Source: Streptomyces fulvorobeus (GTDB lineage: Bacteria; Actinomycetota; Actinomycetes; Streptomycetales; Streptomycetaceae). Taken from it: a stretch of DNA of 64,000 nucleotides. Positions 1 through 9,269 of this stretch are shown piece after piece. Below the pieces are notes generated by a model. That model did not search any database, had not been told where the DNA came from, and saw only the letters and a program-made list of their open reading frames with translations. The translations under genes and the position numbers were made by a program. Position 1 is the first letter of the stretch. Each line of letters begins with the position of its first letter. The stretch covers positions 1,612,001-1,676,000 of the forward strand of contig NZ_BLWC01000001.1 of the NCBI RefSeq assembly GCF_013167895.1, in the 5' to 3' direction.

Positions 1-345
1 GCGGAAGCGGCTGACGGCGTAGCCCGTGGTGGCGGAGACGAACACACCGATGACGGTGGAGAGCCCCGCGATGATCACGGAGTTGCCGAACCAGCTGAGG
101 AACTCGGTGTCCCGGATGAGGTTCGTGTAGTTGACGAACGTCGTGTCGCGGAAGAAGTCCGTCGTCGTCGCGTACTTGGCGGGCTTCAGCGAGGTCAGCA
201 GGACCCAGAGCACCGGGAAGACCGCGATGACGGACGCGATGACCAGGGTGAGGTGCAGCCCCGCCGAGGCGAGCGGGGAGCGGTCGCCGCGCTGCCGCGG
301 CTTGCGGACGGTGTTCCGGCCGGTGGTTTCCGTGACGGTGGTCAC
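1..345 (-). CDS. malG: Maltose ABC transporter permease MalG (3' end beyond window)
   Basis: Second membrane subunit of a carbohydrate ABC importer. Only the N-terminal 115 residues are inside the window: a short charged cytoplasmic stretch ending KPRQRGDRSPLASAG, a first membrane helix (LTLVIASVIAVFPVLWVLLTSLKP region) and the start of the permease core reading NSVIIAGLSTVIGVFVSATTGYAVSRFR. The GTG start overlaps the malF stop in a GTGA, so translation is coupled. As last gene of malE-malF-malG it should form the channel heterodimer with MalF. No ATPase gene is visible here; in Streptomyces such importers are normally driven by the shared ATPase MsiK encoded elsewhere (family knowledge). Confidence 0.9.
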   Translation of the reverse strand, partial: MTTVTETTGRNTVRKPRQRGDRSPLASAGLHLTLVIASVIAVFPVLWVLLTSLKPAKYATTTDFFRDTTFVNYTNLIRDTEFLSWFGNSVIIAGLSTVIGVFVSATTGYAVSRFR

Positions 346-1358
346 CAGTTGTCTCCCTGCGTGCGGAGCACTCGCCGGTAGACGACGGCGAAGAGCATCA
401 GGAGTACGAGGATCAGCACACCCCAGGTGGAGGACTGCGCGAAGTCGCGCGGGCTGATCTCGAAGGAGAATTTGTACGCCTGGGTCACCAGGATCTGGGT
501 GGCTTCGCCGGGTCCGCCGCGGGTCAGCAGGAAGATGACCGGGAACATGTTGAAGGTCCAGATGGTGGAGAGCAGGATCACCGTGGTCGAGACCGGGCGC
601 AGCCCGGGGAGGGTGATGTGGCGGAACCGCTGCCAGGGGGTGGCGCCGTCCATCTCCGCGGCCTCGTACTGCTCCGAGGGGATGGACTGCAACCCGCCGA
701 GCAGGGCGACCATCATGAACGGGACGCCGAGCCAGACGTTGACGGCGATGACGGAGAACTTGGCCCAGGTGGGGTCGTTGAGCCACGGCACGCCGTCGAC
801 GCCGGCGCCACCGAGGATCTTGTTGAGCAGCCCGCGGTCCTCGTTGTAGAGGAAGCGCCAGGCGAAGACCGAGACGAAGCCGGGGATGGCCCAGGGGAGG
901 ATGAGTGCCATCCGGTAGGCGGAGCGCCCGGCGAAGCGCCGGTTGAGCATGTTGGCGAGGACCATGCCGAGGCAGAACGTGATGCTCACACAGGAGACCG
1001 TCCACACCAGCGTCCAGCCGAGCGTGCCGAGGAACTGGGTCCCTGTCAGTGCGTCGACGTAGTTGTCCGCACCCACGAACTCGTAGGTGGCGGGCATCTG
1101 GTTGACGCCGATGGACCGGGCGACGTTGCGCTCGTCGGCGTCCGTCAGGGAGAGCCAGACGCCGCGGACCAGCGGATAGCCGATGATCACGCCGATCACG
1201 AGGACGACGGGGGCGACCATCGTCCAGGCGTACCAGTGGACCGACAGAGCCCGCCGGAGCCTGCTCGGCGGCGGGGGGTTACCAGTGCCGCGGCTCCGGC
1301 CGCGGGCGACGTCGTCGCCCGCGGCCTTCGCCACCGACTGGCTGGTGTGGACAGCCAT
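342..1358 (-). CDS. malF: Maltose ABC transporter permease MalF
   Basis: Membrane subunit of the maltose/maltodextrin importer, 338 aa. A roughly 40-residue basic N-terminal tail precedes the first helix (about 43-64). The binding-protein-dependent permease signature (EAA loop) is at 232-251, YEAAEMDGATPWQRFRHITL, the contact point for the ATPase. It lies 21 bp downstream of malE and overlaps malG by 4 nt, so the three are one operon read leftward. The neighbouring malR and the malE product argue for maltose or maltodextrin rather than another sugar, but the substrate is inferred from operon structure. Confidence 0.93.
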   Translation of the reverse strand: MAVHTSQSVAKAAGDDVARGRSRGTGNPPPPSRLRRALSVHWYAWTMVAPVVLVIGVIIGYPLVRGVWLSLTDADERNVARSIGVNQMPATYEFVGADNYVDALTGTQFLGTLGWTLVWTVSCVSITFCLGMVLANMLNRRFAGRSAYRMALILPWAIPGFVSVFAWRFLYNEDRGLLNKILGGAGVDGVPWLNDPTWAKFSVIAVNVWLGVPFMMVALLGGLQSIPSEQYEAAEMDGATPWQRFRHITLPGLRPVSTTVILLSTIWTFNMFPVIFLLTRGGPGEATQILVTQAYKFSFEISPRDFAQSSTWGVLILVLLMLFAVVYRRVLRTQGDNW

Positions 1359-1379
1359 CAGCCGGCCTGCCTTCCTGGG

Positions 1380-2651
1380 TTACTTCCAGCCCTTGAGGAG
1401 CTTGCGGTAGGAGTCACCGGTGGCCGAAGCGGCCTTCTCCGGCGTGGTCTGGCCGGTGAGGACCTTGGTGTACTCGGTGACGAGCGGCGCGAAGAGGCTG
1501 CCGGTCTCCGGAATCCAGGGGCGCTCGACGGCGGTCTCGACGACCGGCTTGAAGAAGCCGACGATCTCGCTGTCCACCGCCTGCTGCTTGGCGTACGCGG
1601 AGGTGCGGGTGGGCAGCAGGTTCAGCTCTCCCGCGGTCTGCGCCTGGGTCTCCACGGACGTCATGTACTCGACGAAGGCGTAGGAGGCGTCGAGGTTCTC
1701 GGAGCCCGCGTACACGGCGAGGTTGTGGCCGCCCTGCGGGGCTCCGTGACCGGCGGTGCCGGCCGGGACCGGGGCGATGCCCAGGTTCGCCTTGTCCGCG
1801 AACTCGGCGCCCGCGAGCGTGTCGGCCACGGCCCACGGGCCGTTGATCATCATCGCGACCTTGCCGTCCTTGAACGACGACTGCATGTTCTCCCAGCCGT
1901 CGGTGGCGTCGGTCTTGGCGGCGCCGGAGTCCACGAGGTCCTTGACGACCTCGAACGCCTTGACGCCCTGGGGCTTGTCCACGGTGACGGCCTTGTCGGC
2001 CGCGTCGACCAGGTCGCCGCCCTCTCCGTACAGGAAGGAGAGGAACCAGTAGGCGTCGTCACCGCGCAGGTAGAGGCCGGTCTTGCCGGTCTTGTCCTTG
2101 ATCTTCTTGGAGACGGTCTTCAGGTCGGCGATCGACGCCGGGACCTCGACACCGGCCTCCTTGAAGATCTTCTTGTTGTAGAAGACGCCCATGGAGTCGA
2201 TCACCTGCGGGACCGCGTACGTCTTGTCCTTGTACTTCGTCGACGCGGCGGCCTGCTTGAGGAAGTCGTCCTGGTCCTTCAGCGCGCTGGTGCCGTCCAG
2301 CGGCGCCAGGTAGCCGAGGTCGGCGAACTCCGGCGTCCAGGCGACCTCGGAGCGGATCACGTCGGGGGCGCCGGCGCCGGCCTGCGCGGCGTTCTTGAAC
2401 TTGTTCTGCGCTTCACCGAACGGCACGTTGACGTACTTGACGTCGACCTTCGGGTGCTTCTTCTCGAAGCCCTCCGCCAGCTTCTTGAAGACCTTGTCCT
2501 CGCTGCCGACGGTGGAGGTGTCCCACCAGGTCACCGTGCCGGAGAGCTCTCCCGAACTCTTGCCGCCCTCGGGCTTGTCATCGCCGCCGCAGGCGGTCGC
2601 CGCGAGCGCCAGGGCCGCAACCAGGGCGGTGGCCGTTATGCCACGTCGCAT
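1380..2651 (-). CDS. malE: Maltose/maltodextrin-binding lipoprotein MalE
   Basis: Extracellular solute-binding protein of ABC family 1, 423 aa. N-terminal signal MRRGITATALVAALALAATAC ends in a lipobox with lipidated Cys21, followed by a Gly/Asp linker, so it is anchored outside the membrane. The mature protein has the family 1 pattern: VTWWDTSTVGSEDKVFKKLAEGFEKKHPKVDVKYV near the start, a central PQVIDSMGVFYNKKIFKEAG, and FKDGKVAMMINGPWAVAD about two thirds along. First gene of malEFG; the upstream region carries two palindromes suited to the divergent repressor MalR. Expression is therefore expected to be maltose-induced, an inference from family knowledge and the sites. Confidence 0.93.
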   Translation of the reverse strand: MRRGITATALVAALALAATACGGDDKPEGGKSSGELSGTVTWWDTSTVGSEDKVFKKLAEGFEKKHPKVDVKYVNVPFGEAQNKFKNAAQAGAGAPDVIRSEVAWTPEFADLGYLAPLDGTSALKDQDDFLKQAAASTKYKDKTYAVPQVIDSMGVFYNKKIFKEAGVEVPASIADLKTVSKKIKDKTGKTGLYLRGDDAYWFLSFLYGEGGDLVDAADKAVTVDKPQGVKAFEVVKDLVDSGAAKTDATDGWENMQSSFKDGKVAMMINGPWAVADTLAGAEFADKANLGIAPVPAGTAGHGAPQGGHNLAVYAGSENLDASYAFVEYMTSVETQAQTAGELNLLPTRTSAYAKQQAVDSEIVGFFKPVVETAVERPWIPETGSLFAPLVTEYTKVLTGQTTPEKAASATGDSYRKLLKGWK

Positions 2652-2734
2652 CTGAACTCCTTCAACTGCCGTACCGCTCCGTCGCGGCGCCGGGTCGTCG
2701 AGAACGTAACAAGGATGAAAGACGACCGAAAGAC

Positions 2735-2755
2735 CTTGCGGAAGATTTCTGCAAG
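2735..2755. promoter_or_regulatory. Putative MalR operator upstream of malE
   Basis: An imperfect 21-bp palindrome with arms CTTGCGGAA and TTTCTGCAAG lies 84 bp upstream of the malE start in the 371-bp malE-malR intergenic region. LacI-family repressors bind palindromes of this size, and the divergent gene encodes MalR. A second CTTGC-type palindrome lies nearer malR. Binding is inferred. Confidence 0.6.
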
Positions 2756-2894
2756 GCCCGGTGATCGTTACATCCGCGTGTCCTCAAGGTTGCCGTCAGG
2801 ACTCTTGACGAGAGCGTCGTACCCCTGCACATCGCAGGCCACACACCGTATGTCCGCAGTGCGACCATGTGACCGCGATCTACGAAGAGGGCTC

Positions 2895-2906
2895 GCAAGA
2901 CCTTGC
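2895..2906. promoter_or_regulatory. Second CTTGC palindrome, malR-proximal
   Basis: GCAAGACCTTGC: inverted arms GCAAG and CTTGC around 2 bp, followed by another TTGC at 2913. It shares the CTTGC half-site with the palindrome at 2735-2755 and lies 117 bp before malR, so it could mediate autoregulation or cooperative repression. Confidence 0.4.
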
Positions 2907-3008
2907 AAAATGTTGCCGCGCACGCACCGGGAACCCTCCGCCCGCCGGGTCCGGAGCAGCCCGTACGGCCGATTCCCGCACCCGGTGGGCAATCCGACAC
3001 GGGCCCGG

Positions 3009-3014
3009 TACAGT
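3009..3014 (+). promoter_or_regulatory. Possible leaderless -10 element of malR
   Basis: TACAGT matches the TAnnnT form of Streptomyces -10 elements and ends 8 nt before the malR ATG. No Shine-Dalgarno sequence precedes that ATG, so the malR mRNA may begin at or next to its start codon. Confidence 0.4.
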
Positions 3015-3022
3015 CGCCTTCC

Positions 3023-4066
3023 ATGACCGCACGGCTTGCCGACATCGCAACTCAGGCGGGGGTCAGCGAAGCTACGGTCAGCCGCGTACTGAACGGCAAA
3101 CCCGGGGTTGCCGCTGCCACCCGTGAATCCGTCCTCGCGGCGCTCGACGTCCTCGGGTACGAACGCCCGGTGCGCCTGCGCAGGCGCAGCGCGGGCCTGG
3201 TCGGCCTCATCACCCCCGAGCTGGAGAACCCGATCTTCCCGGCGCTGGCCCAGGTCATCGGCCAGGCGCTGACGCGGCAGGGTTACACACCGGTGCTGGC
3301 GACCCAGACTCCCGGCGGCTCCACCGAGGACGAGCTCACGGAAATGCTGGTGGACCGGGGCGTCTCGGGCATCATCTTCGTCTCCGGACTGCACGCCGAC
3401 ACCTCCGCCGACATGCAGCGCTACGAACAACTGCGCGCACAGGGTGTCCCCTTCGTCCTCGTCAACGGTTTCTCGGCCAAGGTCCAGGCGCCCTTCATCT
3501 CCCCCGACGACCGCGCCGCGATGCGGCTCGCGGTCACCCACCTGGTCGCGCTGGGGCACCGGCGGATCGGCCTGGCGGTGGGCCCCAAGCGCTTCGTGCC
3601 CGTGCTCCGCAAGATCGAGGGGTTCCACGGCACGATGCGGGAGCAGCTGGGCCTCACCTCCGAGGAGGTGGAGGAGTTGGTCCAGCACTCCCTGTACACG
3701 CTGGAGGGCGGCCAGGCCGCCGCCTCCGCGCTGATGGAGCGGGGCTGCACCGCGGTGGTGTGCGCGAGCGACATGATGGCGCTCGGCGCCGTCCGGGCCG
3801 CCCGCCGGCTGTCGCTGGAGGTGCCGCGCGATCTCTCGGTGGTGGGCTACGACGATTCGCCGCTCATAGCGTTCACCGATCCCCCGCTGACCACGATCAG
3901 GCAGCCGGTGACGGCGATGGGCCAGGCCGCGGTGCGTACGCTGCTGGAGGAGATCGGCGGGACGCCCGCCCCGCACAGCGAGTTCGTCTTCATGCCCGAA
4001 CTGGTGGTACGCGGCTCGACGGCGTCCGGTCCCGGGCCCGGCACCGCCGCTCCCGCCCGCTCGTGA
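3023..4066 (+). CDS. malR: LacI-family transcriptional repressor MalR
   Basis: DNA-binding repressor of the maltose operon, 347 aa. Residues 2-30, TARLADIATQAGVSEATVSRVLNGKPGV, form the classic LacI helix-turn-helix and hinge start; the rest is a periplasmic-binding-protein-like effector domain with SVVGYDDSPLIAFTDPPLTTIRQP near the C-terminus. The open frame extends upstream, but this ATG puts the HTH at the N-terminus as in the whole family and is preceded by a TACAGT -10-like hexamer. Divergent from malEFG, with palindromes between them. Ligand (maltose or a maltodextrin) is inferred from context. Confidence 0.93.
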   Translation: MTARLADIATQAGVSEATVSRVLNGKPGVAAATRESVLAALDVLGYERPVRLRRRSAGLVGLITPELENPIFPALAQVIGQALTRQGYTPVLATQTPGGSTEDELTEMLVDRGVSGIIFVSGLHADTSADMQRYEQLRAQGVPFVLVNGFSAKVQAPFISPDDRAAMRLAVTHLVALGHRRIGLAVGPKRFVPVLRKIEGFHGTMREQLGLTSEEVEELVQHSLYTLEGGQAAASALMERGCTAVVCASDMMALGAVRAARRLSLEVPRDLSVVGYDDSPLIAFTDPPLTTIRQPVTAMGQAAVRTLLEEIGGTPAPHSEFVFMPELVVRGSTASGPGPGTAAPARS

Positions 4067-4142
4067 GATGCCGGGTGTGCGACCGGATCCCGACCGGAGG
4101 ATGATCGGGGAGTGTGGGATGTATCTGGCAGACTCAGCGCCT

Positions 4143-5054
4143 ATGGGTGAATCGCTAGTGAAGACAGAGGAAGGCCGGACGACGGCCACCGCGGCACCCA
4201 TGGCCGACGAGGCCCCCGCGCCGCGGCGCGGAGGTGTGCCGGCGAGACTCCGGTCGTTGCGCGCGCCCCGCAGGCCACGCCTCTGGTTCGAGATCCTTCT
4301 GATCGCGGTGAGTTACTGGCTGTACTCGCTGGTGCGCAACGCCGTACCCGAGCAGCGGGCGGCGGCCCTGCGCAACGCGGACTGGATCTGGTCGGCCGAG
4401 AAGGCCATGGGCATCGCGTTCGAGGAGACGGTCAACCGGAGCGTCAACTCGGTGACATGGCTGATCGTGTCGATGAACTACTACTACGCGACGCTGCACT
4501 TCGTCGTCACCATCGGCGTGCTCGTCTGGCTGTTCCGCCGCAATCCGGGCCGTTACGCGGCGACCAGGCTGGTCCTCTTCGCGACCACGGGCGTCGCCCT
4601 GCTCGGTTACTACCTGTACCCGCTCGCGCCGCCCCGCCTGATGAACGGCGGGAACTTCATCGACACCGTGCTGCTGCACCAGACCTGGGGCTCGATGGCC
4701 TCGGGCAACTTCAAGAACATGTCCAACCAGTACGCGGCGATGCCGTCGATGCACATCGGCTGGTCCCTGTGGTGCGGTCTGACCGTCTTCGCGCTGGCCT
4801 CCGCGCCCTGGGCGCGCCTCCTGGGGCTGCTGTACCCGACGCTGACCCTGGTCGTGATCGTGGCGACGGCCAACCACTTCTGGCTGGACGCGGTGGGCGG
4901 GATCGCCTGCCTGAGCTTCGGCTACGCCGTCTCGTACGCCTGGTACGGCTCGCTGCCGCACCACCTCCCGAAGCTGGTGCCGGCCGGCCGGTCACGGCTG
5001 GGGGCGCTGTCCCCCGGGGCGGCGACGGCCAGATCCGGCTCCCCCCGCCTCTGA
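4143..5054 (+). CDS. PAP2-superfamily integral membrane phosphatase/transferase
   Basis: Membrane protein of about 303 aa with a polar, Pro/Arg-rich N-terminal tail (1-50) and about six hydrophobic segments. PAP2-type catalytic motifs are visible: PSMHIG at 201-206 and NHFWLDAVGG at 244-253, the pattern of the inositol-phosphoceramide synthase/phosphatase-like PAP2 branch. Probably acts on a lipid phosphate or polyprenyl pyrophosphate at the outer face of the membrane; substrate unknown. The start is uncertain: an in-frame ATG at 4068, one base after the malR stop, would add 25 residues, and neither has a good ribosome site. Cotranscription with malR is possible but functional linkage is unlikely. 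Confidence 0.8.
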   Translation: MGESLVKTEEGRTTATAAPMADEAPAPRRGGVPARLRSLRAPRRPRLWFEILLIAVSYWLYSLVRNAVPEQRAAALRNADWIWSAEKAMGIAFEETVNRSVNSVTWLIVSMNYYYATLHFVVTIGVLVWLFRRNPGRYAATRLVLFATTGVALLGYYLYPLAPPRLMNGGNFIDTVLLHQTWGSMASGNFKNMSNQYAAMPSMHIGWSLWCGLTVFALASAPWARLLGLLYPTLTLVVIVATANHFWLDAVGGIACLSFGYAVSYAWYGSLPHHLPKLVPAGRSRLGALSPGAATARSGSPRL

Positions 5055-5142
5055 GAACCGCCCGCGGGAACCACCCCGGGGCGGCGGTCTCCGTGTGCGG
5101 GGGGCGCGGTCCCCGCCGCCCCCCGCACGGCGGACGGCCCTC

Positions 5143-8141
5143 TCACGTCGCCCCGTAGAACCGCTCCTCCATCACCGCCCGAGCCCGTCGCGTGATCCGC
5201 CGGTAGTCGTCCAGCATGTCGCCGAGGTGACCCGGCTCGTAGCCCAGGTAGCGCCCGACCGCCGTGACCTCGCGCGGGTTGGACGGAAACGTGTCACCCG
5301 GCCGCCCCCGCACCAGCATCACCGCGTTGCGCACCCGCGTCGCCAGCACCCACGCCTCGTCCAGCGTCCGCGCGTCCTCCGCCGGGATCAGGCCGGCCGC
5401 GCACCCCGCGGCCAGCGCCTCCCTCGTACGCGTCGTCCGCAGCCCCGGCTCCGCCCAGCCGTGCTGCAACTGCATCAGCTGTACGGTCCACTCCACGTCG
5501 CTGAGCCCACCGCGCCCCAGTTTCGCGTGGAGCGTCGGGTCGGCGCCGCGCGGCATGCGCTCGGACTCCATCCGGGCCTTGAGCCGGCGGATGTCACGGA
5601 CGGCGTCGTCGCCCAGACCCTCCACCGGGTACCGGAGCGGGTCGATCAGACCGACGAACGCGCGCCCCAGCTCCTCGTCGCCCGCCACCGGTTCGGCCCG
5701 CAGCAGGGCCTGGCTCTCCCAGACCAGCGCCCAGCGCCGGTAGTACGCCTCGTACGACTTGAGCGTGCGCACCATGGGGCCGCTCTTGCCCTCCGGGCGC
5801 AGGTCGGCGTCGATCAGCAACGGCGGGTCCGCGGTGGGCAGCTGGAGCAGCCGCCGCATCTCCGACACGACCGTGTTGGCGGCCCGGGACGCCTCCTGGT
5901 CGCTCACTCCCTCACGCGGTTCGTGGACGAACAGCACGTCCGCGTCGGAGCCGTACCCCAGCTCGTGGCCCCCGAAGCGGCCCATGCCGATCACCGCGAA
6001 CCGGGTCGGCAGGTCGTCCCCCCAGCCCTCGCGCACGGCGGCCCGCAGGGCGCCCGACAGCGTCGCGGCGTTCAGGTCGGAGACCGCGGAACCGACCCGG
6101 TCGACGAGCGCCCCGGGGTCCTGTTCGGCGGGGCGCTCCTCCGTACCGTAGGACCGGATGATGTCGGCGGCGGTCGTACGGAACAGCTCCCTGCGCCGTA
6201 TGCCGCGCACCGCCGCGACGGCGGCCTCCGCGCCCCCGGACCGCCCTACGGCGGCCAGCACCTCCTGCTCCAGGTGTTCCCGGGTGCGCGGCTTCAGCCC
6301 GCCGGGATCGCCGAGGATGGCGACGGCCTCGGGGGCGCGCAGCAGCAGGTCGGGGGCGAGGCGCCCGGCCGACAGGACCCGGGCGAGGTTCTCGGCCGCC
6401 GCTCCCTCGTCCCGCAGGAGCCGCAGGTACCAGGGGGTCATGCCCAGCGCGTCCGAGACCTTGCGGAAGCCCAGCAGTCCGGCGTCCGGGTCGGCGGAGT
6501 CCGCGAACCAGCCGAGGAGCACGGGCAGGAGCGTCCGCTGGATGGCGGCCTTGCGGGACACCCCCGACGACAGCGCCTCCAGGTGGCGCAGGGCCGCGGC
6601 CGGGTCCGCGTAACCGAGGGCCTCCAGCCGGATGCCGGCGGCCTTCGCGCTGAGCCGGGACTCACCGGGTGCCAGTTGGGCGACGGCGTCGAGCAGCGGC
6701 CGGTAGAACAGCTTCTCGTGCAGGCGGCGCACGACGGACGCGTGCCGCCTCCACGCCTTGTTGAGTTCGGCGACCGGGTCGGTGCGCATCCCGAGGGAGC
6801 GGCCGAGCCTGCGCAGGTCGGCCTCGTCCTCGGGCACCAGGTGGGTGCGGCGCAGCCGGTAGAGCTGGATGCGGTGCTCCATGGCGCGCAGGAAGCGGTA
6901 CGCCTCGTCGAACTGTGAGGCGTCCACCCGCCCCACGTATCCGCCCTCGGCGAGCGCCCGCAGGGCCTCCAGTGTCGAGCCGCTGTGCAGGGTCGCGTCG
7001 CTGCGGCCGTGCACGAGCTGGAGCAGCTGGACGGCGAACTCGACGTCCCGGAGTCCGCCGGGGCCCAGCTTGAGCTCGCGGTGGACACGGTCGGCGGGGA
7101 TGTTGTCGACGACGCGGCGGCGCATCTTCTGCACGTCGGCGACGAAGTTCTCCCGGTCGGCGGCCTGCCACACCAGCGGCGAGACGGCCTCGACGTACTC
7201 GGCGCCGAGCCCCGGGTCCCCGGCGACGGGCCTGGCCTTCAGGAGCGCCTGGAACTCCCAGGTCTTGGCCCAGCGCTGGTAGTACGCGAGGTGGGAGGAG
7301 AGGGTCCGCACGAGCGGGCCGTTGCGCCCCTCGGGCGGAGGTTGGCGTCGACCGGCCAGATGGTGCCCTCGACGGTCGTGTCCGAGCAGATCCGCATCAT
7401 GTGCGCGGCCAGCCGGGTGGCGGCGGGGACGGCCTTGCCCTCCTCGACGCCGTCGGCGGGCTCCGCCACGAAGATGACGTCGACGTCCGAGACGTAGTTC
7501 AGCTCGTGTCCGCCGCACTTGCCCATCGCGATGACGGCGAGGCGGCAGAGGGCGGCGTCGGCGGGCGCGGCCGCGCGGGCGATGGCGAGAGCCGCGCGCA
7601 GGGTGGCCGTCGCCAGGTCGGCCAGTTCGGCGGCGGTCTCGGCGACGTCGATGGTGCCGCTCACGTCACGTGCCGCTATGGCCAGCAGGCAGCGGCGGTA
7701 GGCGATCCGCAGCGAGTCGGGGTCGACGGCGTCGGCGAGTTCCCGCTCGAACTCGGCCACCCCGGGGTGCAGATCGGTGGCCTCGTAGGTGGCGAGTGCC
7801 TTCCAGTCGCGGGGGTGGCGCGCGAGGTGGTCCCCGAGCGCCTCGGAGGCGCCGAGGACACCCAGGAGCCGGTCGCGCAGGGGCTTGGCGGTGACCAGTG
7901 TGCCCAGCAGCATCCGGCGCTCGTCGGCGTCATCGGTGCCGGCCTCCACCAGCCGGACGAGGCTCCGCAGCGCCAGGTCGGGGTCGGCGGTCGCCCCGAG
8001 CGCTTCGAGCAGGACGGAGTCGGACCGTACGGAGGCGAGGGCGTCGAGCCCCAGGAGCCGTTCGGCCGCGGAGGGGTCGGTGAATCCGTGCCGCAGCAGT
8101 CGGGTGAACGTACTGCTCCTGCGTCCCGGCACCGTCGTCAT
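5143..8141 (-). CDS. glnE: Bifunctional glutamine synthetase adenylyltransferase/removase GlnE, frameshifted
   Basis: Would adenylylate and deadenylylate type I glutamine synthetase to tune nitrogen assimilation. Two nucleotidyltransferase domains are present in order: GKCGGHELNYVSDVDVIFV (N-terminal, removase-type) and GMGRFGGHELGYGSDADVLFVHE (C-terminal, transferase-type), about 999 residues in total, normal for the family. The frame breaks in the first catalytic domain: VDANLRP continues as RGATARSC instead of EGRNGPLVRTL. Adding one base to the GGG run at 7332-7334 restores the expected reading exactly, and both halves are otherwise well conserved. A sequencing error is therefore more likely than a true mutation. 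Confidence 0.9.
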
Positions 8142-8271
8142 TCCGCGCTCTCCTGCCCGCCGACCTTCATGGACCCGCGGGTCGAGCCTATCCGGGCGGC
8201 GGTGCGTCCGGAGCGGCGAGGAGCCCGCGCACCGGGCCGTACCTCCCCGGCGGCCCCGCCGCCCCTCACGG

Positions 8272-9063
8272 TCAGGACGGCGGCCTGGTGCCGATCACGA
8301 CGGTGGAGTAGAGCTCGTCGCAGGTGACCACGCGTGCGATCAGCCCGCCGCAGCCCACCGCCTCCGTGGCCCGGTCCGCCTGGCGCTCGCTCGTCTCGAC
8401 GAGCAGGCTGCCGCCCGGCGCCAGCCACAGCGGCGCCTCCGCGGCCACCCGGCGCATGACGTCGAGTCCGTCTCCGCCGCCGTCCAGTGCCACGCGCGGC
8501 TCGTGGACGCGCGCCTCGGCCGGCAGCAGTTCGACATCGCCGGTCGGTACGTAGGGGACGTTGGCGAGCAGGACGTCGACGCGTCCGCGCAGGGAGCCGG
8601 GCAAGGGGGCGAAGAGGTCACCCTCGTAGACCTGGCCGAGGGCGCCCACGTTGCGCCGGGCGTACCGTACGGCCGCCGGTTCGACGTCCGTGGCGTGCAG
8701 CTCCACGCCGTCGAGCGCCCCTGCCAGGGCGGCTCCCAGCGCTCCCGAGCCGCAGCACAGGTCGACGACGACGGACGGGGTGGGGGTGAGGCCCACCGCC
8801 TGCCGGACCAGGAACTCGGTGCGGCGGCGCGGCACGAAGACGCCCGGGCCGACCTGGACGCGCAGCCCGCAGAACTCGGCCCAGCCCAGGACGTGTTCGA
8901 GGGGCAGACCGGCGGCGCGGCGCTCGACCATCGCGGCGAGCGCGGCCGGTTCGTCCGCGGTGGAGAGCAGCAGCGCGGCCTCGTCCTCGGCGAAGACGCA
9001 GCCCGCGGTGCGCAGGGTGGTGACGATGGTGGAGAGGGAAAGCGGTGTCGCGGAAACCGGCAT
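8272..9063 (-). CDS. PrmC-related putative protein-(glutamine-N5) methyltransferase
   Basis: SAM-dependent methyltransferase of 263 aa resembling release-factor methyltransferase PrmC. A short helical N-terminal domain (EHVLGWAEFCGLRVQVGPGVFVPRRRTEFLV) leads into the SAM-binding motif VVDLCCGSGALGAALA at about 98-113. The catalytic motif, NPPY in true PrmC/HemK enzymes, reads NVPY (LLANVPYVPT), which places this in the PrmC-related subfamily whose substrate is not established. It lies 130 bp upstream of glnE on the same strand. The main PrmC, normally next to prfA, would be elsewhere. Confidence 0.8.
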   Translation of the reverse strand: MPVSATPLSLSTIVTTLRTAGCVFAEDEAALLLSTADEPAALAAMVERRAAGLPLEHVLGWAEFCGLRVQVGPGVFVPRRRTEFLVRQAVGLTPTPSVVVDLCCGSGALGAALAGALDGVELHATDVEPAAVRYARRNVGALGQVYEGDLFAPLPGSLRGRVDVLLANVPYVPTGDVELLPAEARVHEPRVALDGGGDGLDVMRRVAAEAPLWLAPGGSLLVETSERQADRATEAVGCGGLIARVVTCDELYSTVVIGTRPPS

Positions 9064-9220
9064 GGGGCGGAGCCTTTCGGAAAAGCCGATGGGCGCTCCG
9101 CGATCGCCTAGGCCGGGCTCGGGCCGATCACGCGGTCCACGGAAGGGAGCACCCCGTCTGGTACAGCGGTAATGGGGCTCACCTCCTGAGTACGTCCCCG
9201 CGTGGGGAGGAAATCACCTT
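9064..9220 (-). other. Untranslated leader of the PrmC-like gene, partly structured
   Basis: No gene was seen between the PrmC-like start and the upstream terminator. On the minus strand it contains a small perfect hairpin (TCCCC/GGGGA, 9195-9208) and a GCTCACCTCC...GGAGG pairing option. It may be the promoter and 5' leader of the methyltransferase gene; I recognise no known riboswitch or RNA family. Confidence 0.3.
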
Positions 9221-9256
9221 ACCCCAGGGCCCGCGCGTAGGCCCGGGTCCTGGGGT
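9221..9256 (-). terminator. Hairpin terminator after the MFS gene
   Basis: Arms ACCCCAGGGCCCG and CGGGTCCTGGGGT pair over 13 positions including one G-U, 13 bp downstream of the MFS stop codon on the minus strand. There is no long U-tract, which is common for GC-rich actinobacterial terminators. Confidence 0.65.
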
Positions 9257-9269
9257 GCAGGGGCCGGCG

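Noticed and set aside
618..3026. 802-residue plus-strand open frame across malF-malE
   Set aside because: Antisense shadow caused by GC-rich codon bias; composition is Gly/Arg/Val/Asp-rich without motifs, while the minus strand encodes clear MalF and MalE.
5095..6918. 607-residue plus-strand open frame across glnE
   Set aside because: Shadow of glnE; low-complexity Arg/Gly/Gln composition and no domain.
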